From Pseudomonas lini (GTDB lineage Bacteria; Pseudomonadota; Gammaproteobacteria; Pseudomonadales; Pseudomonadaceae), in assembly GCF_964063345.1 (NCBI RefSeq), contig NZ_OZ061318.1, forward strand, positions 1,798,001-1,862,000: 64,000 bases of DNA, given 5' to 3'. The notes beneath the pieces were generated by a model. It made no database searches. It was given only the letters and a program-made list of their open reading frames with translations, and was not told where the DNA came from. Shown here piece after piece: positions 26,830 through 35,916 of the stretch (position 1 is its first letter; every line of letters starts with the position of its first letter). Both the position numbers and the translations under genes were made by a program.

Positions 26830-29800
26830 ATGGCCGATCAAGACCTCAGCATCACGACGCCGTCCATCGCGAAAAGCTCATCGATCGCCACGATCGGCAA
26901 GAGCTGGAGCTCCGTGGGTCCGACCGGCGAGGCGTCATTTTCGTTACCACTGCCCATTTCCAGCGGACGCGGCGCGGCCCCGCAATTGTCACTGACTTAC
27001 AGCAGTCAGTCCGGCAATGGCCCGTTTGGCATTGGCTGGAATGTGGGAAACGGTCAAATCCGTCGCCGAACCAACAAAGGCGTGCCGCGCTATGGCGATG
27101 ATGACGAAATCATCGGCCACGATGCGCAGATATGCACGCCCGAACGCAATGAAGACGGCACGATCAAGTCCCGTTCCGAGAGCAGCTTCAACGGAAAGGA
27201 CATCGGTCCGCACTCGGTGGTGCGCTATACGCCAGAGGTCGAAAGCGTTTTCACCATCAGGGAACGCTGGCAGCCGGTCACCCAGGCGCCGGACAAGCAA
27301 AAGCCTGTTTTCTGGCTGGTGTATGGCCCCGATGGCTCATTGCATATGTACGGTAAAACAGCCGATTCGCGTATAGCGGATCCGGACGATCTGCTATGCG
27401 TGGGTATCTGGTTGCTGTGCGAAAGCATGACCGCCCACGGCGAGCATATTTGTTTCGATTACAAGGCCGACGATAAGGACCCCGACCCCATCCATAATTA
27501 CAGCGCCCAGCGTTACTTACATCGGGTGCTGTATGGCAACTTCACGGCCAGCCAGGATTTGTACACCTGGACGATCGAAACCCCGGCCGATCTGGGCTGG
27601 CATTTTCATTTGCTGTTCGACTACGGTGAACGCACCGTTTCGCTGACCGAAAAGCCTGTCTATGACGGCGACACCCTGCAACCCTGGCTGACCCGTCCGG
27701 ATGCTTTTTCGGTCTTCGGACATGGTTTTGAAGTAGGCACACGCCGGCTCTGTCAGCAGGTGTTGATGTTTCACTACTTTCCCGCCGAGTCAGCCACCCG
27801 TCCGGTATTGGTCCGGCGGCTGCTGCTCAAGTACAACGAGCACTCGACGCAATGGAGCTACAGCCAGATCACCTCCGCCCACTATCAGGCCTGGGATGCC
27901 AGCGGCACTGTGGAAAACACCCCGCCGGTGCAGTTTGAGCATTCACCTTTCAACATCAATAAAACGCCTGCGCGGTTGCTCGAAGCGGACAACATGCCGG
28001 GCATCGAGGATGGCGGTTTCTACCAGTGCGTCGATCTTTACGGCGAAGGATTGCCGGGTTTTCTCTGCCGCTATGACCAATGCTGGTACTACCGGGAACC
28101 GATGCGCGGCACATCGGGGCCTGATGACATCGGCTACAGTCCGTGGAAATCGCTGGATAACATTCCGGTCGCGAACCGCAATAAACCCGTGTTTCAAATA
28201 TTGACCGATCTGACCGGTGATGGCCGTCTCGACTGGATCATGGCCCAACCGGGCTTGAGTGGTTTCCGGACGTTGAATGCAGATCGCACGTGGGCCGAAT
28301 TCAAGACCTTCACCCTGTTCCCTATAGAGTTTTTCAGTGCGGACTCACAACTGGGTGACCTGGCTGGCGAGGGACTTCTTTCGTTGGCCGTGATCGGGCC
28401 ACGTTCCGTGCGTTTTTACCGCAACAATCTTGAGGACGGTTTCCAGCAGGCCGAAGAGGTTCCCCGTACCCCCAAGGATGACTCGCTTCCCCTGTTCAGC
28501 AATACCACCAACGAACTGGTATTTCTGAGCAACCTGCTGGGCAGTGACATGACCGAGCTGTGTCGCATACGCCACGACGAAATCAAATGTTGGCCTAACC
28601 TCGGACACGGCAAGTTCGGTAAGGGACGGGTGCTCAGTGGTCCTGTATTTAAATACGACGAGTTCGATGCCGCACGGGTTCGAATCGCCGACCTCGACGG
28701 GTCCGGCGCACCGGCATTGATCTACCTGAAATCCGATGTGTTCGAGATTTACCTGAACCTTGGCGGCAAAGGCCTGGAGAAGGACCCGATCAGCGTGCCA
28801 TGGCCTGAGGACGTGCGATACGACCGACTGTGCGAGGTCACGTTCGCCGACTTGCAAGGCCTGGGCTGTGCCAGCCTGATCCTGACGGTGCCGCACATGA
28901 CGCCCCGTCACTGGCGCTACGATTTTGTGCCGGCCAAGCCCTACCTGATCACGTCGAGCAACAACAATATGGGCTGCAGCTCCCGCGTCGTCTATCGCAG
29001 TTCGGCGCAGCAATGGCTGGACGAAAAACAGGAACGGCTCCTTGCACAACCGTTGGAAGTCCCGGTGTGCTATTTACCGCTCACTGTGCAGGTTGTCAGT
29101 CGGCAACTGCAGCTGGACGAAATCACCGGCAATTGCCTGAGCCAAGGGTTCAAATACCGCGAGGGTTATTACGACCCACTCGCTCGTGAATACCGGGGCT
29201 TTGGCCATCTGGAGCAGACCGACAGCGAAAGCGCCTCGGGCGATGATGATATCGGCTTCACGGCGCAAATGCGGGTCCGTAGCTGGTTCATTATTGGTCA
29301 GTTCATGGACAGGTCACGGGAGGGTTATTTCGACAGGGATACCGAGGCCTTTGCGCTGGGTGGGACTTTGCTCAGCCTCTATCACGCCAACGACGAGTGC
29401 GATGTACCGGTCACGCCCGACGAAACCATCAAGTACGAAATCGCCCGGGGGATGTCCGGGACGCTCATGCGAGTCGAAACCTACAATGGCGAAGACGACC
29501 CGACCACGGCACAGCCTTACTCGGTCGAAGAGTATCGCTACCTGGTCCGCCAGGTGCGACCTAAAGGTGACTATCCCGATGCGATCATCCTGCCTCTACT
29601 GGTAGAGAAGATTAGCTACCAGTACGAACAATTTATCGACGACCCTTTGTGCCTACATGAAATCAATCTGTGCTGGAGCCAATACGGGCTGCCCACGCAC
29701 TCAGTGACCGTCAGCTATGCGCGCCGCCAAACCGAATCGGACACGCCGCCCTTTACCGACCCCGACGAACAACAGTGGTGGCGGGATGCCCATGACGAGG

Positions 29801-31341
29801 CTCAGCAGTCCTTTTACCTGAGCGAAACCCGCGCCCGGTTCATCGATCTGGATGCCGATCCGCAGCATCGGCGATTGGGCTTGCCCTGGCAGCAGCGCGC
29901 CAATGCGCTGATCTTGCCCAAAGGGTCACTGCCTGATGGGCTTGATCCTGAGTGGATCTCGTTTGAGGAGCTGACCCGGCATCAGGATTCTGCGCAGTGG
30001 GATGCCCTGCGGGTGCTGACCCAACAGTCGGTGCAGCGTTATCTCAAGACTGCCGATCAATCGCTTCTGCCCGATGGCCAGGCCGAATTCGAAGCCCTGG
30101 CAGGCCCGCTGGAGGTGGCCCAACTGGACAAGACGGCGCTGGACGCTTACAGCATTCTGCCACCGCCCTTCGACATCCGGGCCGAATTGGCCAGCATCGG
30201 TTACACGCCCATGCCATTGCTGTTCGAAGCGCCGTCCCCGACAGGCGACTTGTGGTCCGCCCACTACGGTTTCGCGAAGTACGCCAGTCTCGATGGTTTC
30301 TACAAGGTCCACGAATACCACGAGACACCCAGCCACGGAGTGACCAAGGCCGAATACGATCCCTACTGTCTGGCGATCATCCGCGTCGAACTGCCGGACG
30401 GCTGCACCCCCCGGGTCGAATACGACTATCACGCGTTGCAGCCGGTGCGCATCATCGATGCCAATGACAATATTCAGGAAGCCATTTACGAACCGTCCGG
30501 GCAGCCCCTGGCGATCAGTTTTTACGGCACCGAAAATGGCAGTGCCGTTGGCTTCAAGCCGCTGAGCGATTTCGTGCGTCCGGTGGATCATCGTCCGGAT
30601 CCGGCGATTGAAAACCCGGTGCAAGCCCTACAAAAAGCGGCCAGTACCTTGCGTAAGGACTTGTTCAGCTGGATGGGGCAACTGCCACTTGCCGTCAGCC
30701 CCGAACAGCTCGCCGAATGGGTCGCGAACGGTGATGTCCTGCCCAGCGGGCACATCTGCACAAGCGCCCGTCAGCGGTTGCAGCAACGCACCGACCTGAC
30801 CGCGTCAGAACAAGCGTTGAGCGAGCTTATCGCGACCGTTCATCGCGTGCCGGTGCACAGCGTCATCCTCAGCGCCGACCGTTATCCCGATGATCCTGTA
30901 CCGGCACAGATCCAGATCATCAAAGCCTGTGTGGACGGCTTCGGCCGGGCACTGCAAACCCAGCAGTTAGTCGAGCCCGGCATGGCCTACGCGGTGGACG
31001 CTGACGGCAAACTGATTATCGAGAATGGCCAGTTTCTCGAGGTGTTCGCCGACCCGCGCTGGCGTATCAGCGAACGGGTCGAATACAACAACAAAGGTTT
31101 GCCGGTACGACAGTTCCGGCCGTTTTTCGCCAACACCCAGCACTACGTCAATGACCATTCCCTGCATGAACTGGGCTACTTCGATCAACTGTTCTATGAC
31201 GTGTCGGGCCGGCCGATCAAACTGATCAACGCCAAAGGGTATTTTTCGCGCGAGACCTATCATCCCTGGTATCACATCAGCGAGGACTTTAACGACACCG
31301 ATGAGCCGCCACCGCCGACACAGCCTCGGACGTTGCACTGA
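26830..31341 (+). CDS. Tc toxin B subunit (SpvB/TcaC/TcdB-like)
   Basis: A 1503-aa protein. Residues ~15-290 are the SpvB domain (SFSLPLPISSGRGAAPQLSL, FGIGWNVGNGQIRRRT). FG-GAP/VCBS-like repeats follow (for example QILTDLTGDGRLDWI), then the TcdB middle domains (around 670-760, VPHMTPRHWRYDF; and around 880-1020). TcB forms the base of the hollow cocoon that holds the TcC effector and its beta-propeller gate docks on TcA. The stop overlaps the TcC start (TGATGA), so the two are coupled. A lux-box-like palindrome precedes it; it is read away from the TcA cluster. Confidence 0.95.
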   Translation: MADQDLSITTPSIAKSSSIATIGKSWSSVGPTGEASFSLPLPISSGRGAAPQLSLTYSSQSGNGPFGIGWNVGNGQIRRRTNKGVPRYGDDDEIIGHDAQICTPERNEDGTIKSRSESSFNGKDIGPHSVVRYTPEVESVFTIRERWQPVTQAPDKQKPVFWLVYGPDGSLHMYGKTADSRIADPDDLLCVGIWLLCESMTAHGEHICFDYKADDKDPDPIHNYSAQRYLHRVLYGNFTASQDLYTWTIETPADLGWHFHLLFDYGERTVSLTEKPVYDGDTLQPWLTRPDAFSVFGHGFEVGTRRLCQQVLMFHYFPAESATRPVLVRRLLLKYNEHSTQWSYSQITSAHYQAWDASGTVENTPPVQFEHSPFNINKTPARLLEADNMPGIEDGGFYQCVDLYGEGLPGFLCRYDQCWYYREPMRGTSGPDDIGYSPWKSLDNIPVANRNKPVFQILTDLTGDGRLDWIMAQPGLSGFRTLNADRTWAEFKTFTLFPIEFFSADSQLGDLAGEGLLSLAVIGPRSVRFYRNNLEDGFQQAEEVPRTPKDDSLPLFSNTTNELVFLSNLLGSDMTELCRIRHDEIKCWPNLGHGKFGKGRVLSGPVFKYDEFDAARVRIADLDGSGAPALIYLKSDVFEIYLNLGGKGLEKDPISVPWPEDVRYDRLCEVTFADLQGLGCASLILTVPHMTPRHWRYDFVPAKPYLITSSNNNMGCSSRVVYRSSAQQWLDEKQERLLAQPLEVPVCYLPLTVQVVSRQLQLDEITGNCLSQGFKYREGYYDPLAREYRGFGHLEQTDSESASGDDDIGFTAQMRVRSWFIIGQFMDRSREGYFDRDTEAFALGGTLLSLYHANDECDVPVTPDETIKYEIARGMSGTLMRVETYNGEDDPTTAQPYSVEEYRYLVRQVRPKGDYPDAIILPLLVEKISYQYEQFIDDPLCLHEINLCWSQYGLPTHSVTVSYARRQTESDTPPFTDPDEQQWWRDAHDEAQQSFYLSETRARFIDLDADPQHRRLGLPWQQRANALILPKGSLPDGLDPEWISFEELTRHQDSAQWDALRVLTQQSVQRYLKTADQSLLPDGQAEFEALAGPLEVAQLDKTALDAYSILPPPFDIRAELASIGYTPMPLLFEAPSPTGDLWSAHYGFAKYASLDGFYKVHEYHETPSHGVTKAEYDPYCLAIIRVELPDGCTPRVEYDYHALQPVRIIDANDNIQEAIYEPSGQPLAISFYGTENGSAVGFKPLSDFVRPVDHRPDPAIENPVQALQKAASTLRKDLFSWMGQLPLAVSPEQLAEWVANGDVLPSGHICTSARQRLQQRTDLTASEQALSELIATVHRVPVHSVILSADRYPDDPVPAQIQIIKACVDGFGRALQTQQLVEPGMAYAVDADGKLIIENGQFLEVFADPRWRISERVEYNNKGLPVRQFRPFFANTQHYVNDHSLHELGYFDQLFYDVSGRPIKLINAKGYFSRETYHPWYHISEDFNDTDEPPPPTQPRTLH

Positions 31342-34061
31342 TGACTGCCAATGTCCATCGGCGCACGCCGTCACTCTCGGTGAGTGACGGTCGTGGCCTG
31401 CCGATCCGCCAGATCGCGTATCTGCGCACCGTCGCCGGTGAAACGGCTACCGCCCTGATGACTCGCCAGCAGTACGATGTGGCCGGACGCCTGGTGGCAC
31501 AGCGGGATCCGCGCTTGTCCAGGCCCAACCTCACGACCCTCTATAGCCTGTCCGGCGAGCCGCTGAAAAGCGACAGCGTCGATGCCGGCTGGCGCCTGAG
31601 CCTGCCGGGGCTGGCCGGGGAAGCGCTGGCACGCTGGGACGCGCGCGGCAGCCATTGGCGCACCACCTACGACAATCAGTTGCGAGTGATTGCTCTCGAG
31701 GAGAATACCCAACCGAACGTCGAAATTTATACCTACGCCACGGTTTCGGCCGACGCCAGCCACAACCTGCGCGGCCAATTACTCGAACAAGTGGACCCAT
31801 CGGGCTCTTTGCACCTGAACAGCTACGGCTTGCTCGGTCAGACGCTGCACGAAACCCGCACCTTTCACGATGCCAAGGCCTTTGCCAGCAGTCGCACCTA
31901 TAATCCACAGGGCGCCGTGCTGGAACAGATCGACGCCGGTGAACACTGCCAGCAGTCGCGCTACGATCTCGCCGGGCAGCTGCGACACGTACAGTTGCAG
32001 CTCAAGGGGGACACGGACTGGCAGCCGGTTTTGCTGGATGCGCAGTACAACGCGGCCGGGCAGATCGTCGAGCAGAAGGCGGGCAACGACATCATCAGCA
32101 CTTGGGTCTATGACCCGGCCAATGCCCGTCTGTATCGGCAATCGGCACAGCACAACCAGCAGTCGCCTCTTCAAGATTTCGAATACAAATACGATCCGAT
32201 GGGCAATATCACCCGCATCCTCGACCATGCGTTCATCACCAGCCACTTCGGGAATCAGCGCGTCGATGGCCATCGTGAATTCAGCTACGACTCTCTTTAC
32301 CAACTGATCACCGCGACCGGTTACGACGACGCCCCGCCGTCAGACCTTCCGGGCCGGCCGGTACCGACCGCCCCGGATGATCGACGCAACTACACCCAGA
32401 CTTACACTTACGACCCCGGAGGCAACCTGATCGGGCTACGCCATGTGCGCGACGGTGCCAGCCATACCCGCGAGATGTTTATCGACCCTGACAGCAACCG
32501 TGGCGTGCGTTGGACTGAGGGTGATCCCACCCCGGATTTCGACAAGCTGTTCGACCGCCATGGCAACCTGATGGCACTGCAGTCCGGCCAGCCATTGCAA
32601 TGGGACGCCCGTGATCAATTAACTTCGATGACGCTGCTGCATCGCGACAACGGTCCCGACGACGAAGAGTCCTACCGCTACAGCCAAGGCGTGCGGGTAT
32701 ACAAACGCCACGACACACACACCGCGACGACCAGCCATTTTCACGAGGTTCGCTATTTACCCGGGCTGGAAATCCGCACCAAGGACAACGGCGAAGAACT
32801 GCACGTCATCACCCTCGCGGCCGGCTTCGGCAGCATCCGCTGCCTGCACTGGGAGAAAGACCCGGCGAACATCGGCAAAACCCAGCTGCGCTATACCCTG
32901 GATGACCACTTGGGCTCGTGCCTGATGGAAATGGATCAGCAGGCACAACTGATCAGCCACGAAGGCTACTACCCGTTCGGCGCCACCGCATGGATGACAG
33001 CACGTTCGTCGGTGGAGGTCGATTACAAGACAGTGCGTTATTCGGGCAAGGAGATGGATGTCAGTGGGCTGTATTACTACGGACAGCGTTATTACGCACC
33101 GTGGCTGGGTCGATGGACGCAGCCGGATAAATCCGGAACCGTGGATGGATTGAATCTGTACCGGATGACCGGAAACAACCCGATCAACTTTGTTGATGAG
33201 CAAGGAGCCATAACGGAGCCCCCTCCTTTAACGCCTGCACAAACATCAATTGATATCTCATCCCCATCGCCTTCACGCAGAAGTTCCGTCGCAAGCAGTA
33301 CATCGCAAGCCTCTAATTCACCTGCGTTGGTGGACAATCCTGAAGCAAACCCTCCCGGCCACTTGCCGCCCAAGCCTGAGCAGTCGTGGCGTGAATGGGG
33401 CAAGGAAATGGTTTTGGCGGCCGTCAACTCTAAAGTCGGGTTAGCCGTGCTTCCGACCGCAACCTCGTCTCCTGCTTCCCCAGTGATCGTTACGGTGCTG
33501 GCCACTAATGCAGCATTATTCATAGTAAACGCGACTCTATTTAACCCGGGGTGGTCTATCGCTAGCACTTGGCCTCAAGCAGAAGATGGTATAGCTCCAT
33601 CCTATGAGGTAACCCAAGCTGTCAATCGCAATTATCAGTTAACCGTAGCTGCCGCAAACCTTGTCGCTGCGGCGGTCGGGGCTCCACTGGCCCTACTCGT
33701 CGGCGGCTATGTCGACGAGCTCAGAGGCACTAAGGTCAAAGCGGACAAAAAAGCCCAAGCGGGCAAGTGGATGGACAAAATCGACAGTCTGATCGCCGAG
33801 CAACGCCTGGTGGATGAGGTGTCAGTGAAGGCACAGACCTCGCTGCGTGAACAAGTGTTGGAAGTCGAGGAATTGATAGGCATCACCTGGCAAACAATGG
33901 GGATGCTCGAGAAAATTGACAATTTGAGACCAGGAAAAAACAGCGAAAGTAATGCATCGTCGCGTCGAGGATCCATTTCCTCTCAAAGTACCGGTGACAG
34001 AGCTTTTAGCAGAAGAGAGACAAGCCGCACTCCGGTGCGTAAGACCAACATTCTTCGCTGA
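31341..34061 (+). CDS. Tc toxin C subunit: RHS-repeat protein with unrecognised C-terminal effector domain
   Basis: A 906-aa protein. Residues 1-620 are RHS/YD repeats (for example SRYDLAGQLRHVQ, YKYDPMGNITRI, YTYDPGGNLIGL) ending in the conserved core LGRWTQPDKSGTVDGLNLYR (590-608) and NNPINFVDEQG (612-622). In the family this core is an aspartyl self-cleavage site that releases the C-terminal toxin inside the cocoon. Residues 623-906 are the variable part: a Ser/Pro-rich linker (to ~675), two hydrophobic stretches (about 699-735 and 766-790), a charged helical segment (795-865) and a Ser/Arg-rich tail. No known effector motif was recognised. This part is more AT-rich than the RHS portion. 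TcB and TcC are separate genes, unlike some fused BC proteins. Confidence 0.93.
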   Translation: MTANVHRRTPSLSVSDGRGLPIRQIAYLRTVAGETATALMTRQQYDVAGRLVAQRDPRLSRPNLTTLYSLSGEPLKSDSVDAGWRLSLPGLAGEALARWDARGSHWRTTYDNQLRVIALEENTQPNVEIYTYATVSADASHNLRGQLLEQVDPSGSLHLNSYGLLGQTLHETRTFHDAKAFASSRTYNPQGAVLEQIDAGEHCQQSRYDLAGQLRHVQLQLKGDTDWQPVLLDAQYNAAGQIVEQKAGNDIISTWVYDPANARLYRQSAQHNQQSPLQDFEYKYDPMGNITRILDHAFITSHFGNQRVDGHREFSYDSLYQLITATGYDDAPPSDLPGRPVPTAPDDRRNYTQTYTYDPGGNLIGLRHVRDGASHTREMFIDPDSNRGVRWTEGDPTPDFDKLFDRHGNLMALQSGQPLQWDARDQLTSMTLLHRDNGPDDEESYRYSQGVRVYKRHDTHTATTSHFHEVRYLPGLEIRTKDNGEELHVITLAAGFGSIRCLHWEKDPANIGKTQLRYTLDDHLGSCLMEMDQQAQLISHEGYYPFGATAWMTARSSVEVDYKTVRYSGKEMDVSGLYYYGQRYYAPWLGRWTQPDKSGTVDGLNLYRMTGNNPINFVDEQGAITEPPPLTPAQTSIDISSPSPSRRSSVASSTSQASNSPALVDNPEANPPGHLPPKPEQSWREWGKEMVLAAVNSKVGLAVLPTATSSPASPVIVTVLATNAALFIVNATLFNPGWSIASTWPQAEDGIAPSYEVTQAVNRNYQLTVAAANLVAAAVGAPLALLVGGYVDELRGTKVKADKKAQAGKWMDKIDSLIAEQRLVDEVSVKAQTSLREQVLEVEELIGITWQTMGMLEKIDNLRPGKNSESNASSRRGSISSQSTGDRAFSRRETSRTPVRKTNILR

Positions 34062-34101
34062 TGCCTCAAGGTCGCCAGAACATCTGACGCCTTTGTCTCT
34101 T

Positions 34102-34132
34102 CGGGCGGGCACCATGCTATGGTGCCCGCCCG
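34102..34132 (+). terminator. Hairpin after TcC, probable terminator
   Basis: CGGGCGGGCACCA, loop TGCTA, TGGTGCCCGCCCG: a perfect 13-bp stem, followed by ACTTTCT with only a short T-run. It separates the toxin operon from the kinase gene. Confidence 0.7.
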
Positions 34133-34155
34133 ACTTTCTACCTGTTTGCACTAAC

Positions 34156-35916
34156 ATGCTGCCGACTTCCCGTACCCTGCGCCTGTCGTTGTACACCCTG
34201 CTGATCATCGCCGGTGCCGCCCTCGCCGCGACCCTGGCCATCCGCCATGCCGAACGCCAGGCGCTGGTCGAAGACGCCGCCCGCGCCAATCAGCAACTGG
34301 CGCTCTACGCCAATTCCCTGCACACCCTGATCGACCGCTACCGCGCCCTGCCCGCCGTGTTGGCGCTGGACCCGGAATTGCGCGCCGCGCTAAACGGTGA
34401 AGTGAGCCCCGAAGAGCAGCTTGCGTTGAATCGCAAACTGGAGAAAATCAACGGCGCCGCGCAGTCCTCGACCCTGGAGTTGCTCGACCGCACCGGCCTG
34501 GCCGTGGCCGCCAGCAACTGGCGTTTGCCCAGCAGTTACGTCGGCCACAACTATGGCTTTCGCCCCTACTTCAGCCAGACCCGCACCCAAGGCACCGGGC
34601 GCTTTTATGCGGTGGGCGTGACCAGCGGCATCCCCGGCTACTTCCTGTCCAGCGCGGTAACCAGCGACAGTGACGAGTTCCTCGGCGCCATGGTGGTCAA
34701 GCTCGAATTCCCGGAACTTGAGCGCGAATGGCGTCAGGGCAGTGACACGTTGCTGGTCAGCGACGCACGCGGAATTATCTTCATCGCCAATCAGCCTGGC
34801 TGGCGCTATCGCCAATTGAAACCGCTGAGCGACAGCGATCGCGCCGAGCTCAAAGCCACCCGCCAATACGACAAACAGCCACTGACCCCGCTTGACTATC
34901 AATCGGTGCGACGCTTCGACGACAACAGTGCGCTGACTCGCGTCGTTGGCCCCGACGGGACGGCGGATTACCTCTGGGAATCGCTGCCGCTGGCCGCCGA
35001 AGGCTGGACGCTGCACTTGTTGCGCCGCCCGCAAGTCGCGTTCGAAGACCGCCGCAACGCCGGGCTCGCCGCCGCTGGTGCCTGGCTAACGCTGGTGTTT
35101 CTGTTGCTGTTTCTCAACCAGCGCTGGCGCCTGGCCAAACTGCGCCAGCGTAGTCGCGAAGAACTGGAACGACTGGTTGAAGAACGCACCCGAGATTTGC
35201 GCACCGCCCAGGACGGGCTGGTGCAATCGGCGAAACTCGCGGCCCTCGGCCAGATGTCTGCGGCGCTGGCCCATGAAATCAACCAGCCGCTGACCGCCCA
35301 GCGCATGCAGCTTGCTACTCTGAGGCTGCTGCTCGATCACGGCCGGGTCGAGGACGCCTACAAGGCGCTCAAACCGGTGGACGACATGCTCACGCGCATG
35401 GCCGCTCTCACCGGCCACCTGAAAACCTTCGCCCGCAAAAGCCCCAGCGGTCTGCGCGAACGGCTGGACCTGGCGGCGGTGGTCGATCAATCCTTGCAGT
35501 TGCTGGATGCGCGCCTGCGTGACGAGCACATCAGCACCGTGCTGCATCTGACTCGTCCGGCCTGGGTGCGTGGCGATGCAATTCGCCTGGAACAGGTGCT
35601 GATTAACTTGCTGCGCAATGCCCTGGATGCAATGCACGACAAACCCTGCAAGCGTCTGGAAATCCGCCTCGAAGCTGATGAACAATTGTGGCGCCTGACC
35701 GTCGCCGATAACGGCGGCGGCATTGCCGAAGAGAACCTGGGTAAAGTGTTCGACCCGTTCTTCACCACCAAACCGGTGGGCGATGGCCTGGGCCTCGGGC
35801 TGGCCGTCTCGTTCGCTATCGCACACGAGGCAGGCGGACGCTTGAGTGCCGATAATGGTGAAAGCGGCGCGGTGTTCACCCTGACGTTGCCCATTGATCT
35901 GGAGGTGCCTGCTTGA
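34156..35916 (+). CDS. mifS: Sensor histidine kinase (DctB/MifS-like)
   Basis: A 586-aa membrane kinase. A first membrane helix (about residues 8-30) and a second (about 310-330) flank a periplasmic dCache-type sensor domain. Then follow a coiled linker, the H-box ALAHEINQPLT with H373, the N-box NLLRNALDAM, and G-boxes DNGGGIAEENLGKVFDPFFT and GDGLGLGLAVS. The ATG at 34156 is taken; the longer frame runs into the TcC gene. It overlaps the response regulator by one base. With the alpha-ketoglutarate-type permease downstream it resembles MifS-MifR more than DctB-DctD, but the ligand is inferred from context. Confidence 0.85.
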   Translation: MLPTSRTLRLSLYTLLIIAGAALAATLAIRHAERQALVEDAARANQQLALYANSLHTLIDRYRALPAVLALDPELRAALNGEVSPEEQLALNRKLEKINGAAQSSTLELLDRTGLAVAASNWRLPSSYVGHNYGFRPYFSQTRTQGTGRFYAVGVTSGIPGYFLSSAVTSDSDEFLGAMVVKLEFPELEREWRQGSDTLLVSDARGIIFIANQPGWRYRQLKPLSDSDRAELKATRQYDKQPLTPLDYQSVRRFDDNSALTRVVGPDGTADYLWESLPLAAEGWTLHLLRRPQVAFEDRRNAGLAAAGAWLTLVFLLLFLNQRWRLAKLRQRSREELERLVEERTRDLRTAQDGLVQSAKLAALGQMSAALAHEINQPLTAQRMQLATLRLLLDHGRVEDAYKALKPVDDMLTRMAALTGHLKTFARKSPSGLRERLDLAAVVDQSLQLLDARLRDEHISTVLHLTRPAWVRGDAIRLEQVLINLLRNALDAMHDKPCKRLEIRLEADEQLWRLTVADNGGGIAEENLGKVFDPFFTTKPVGDGLGLGLAVSFAIAHEAGGRLSADNGESGAVFTLTLPIDLEVPA

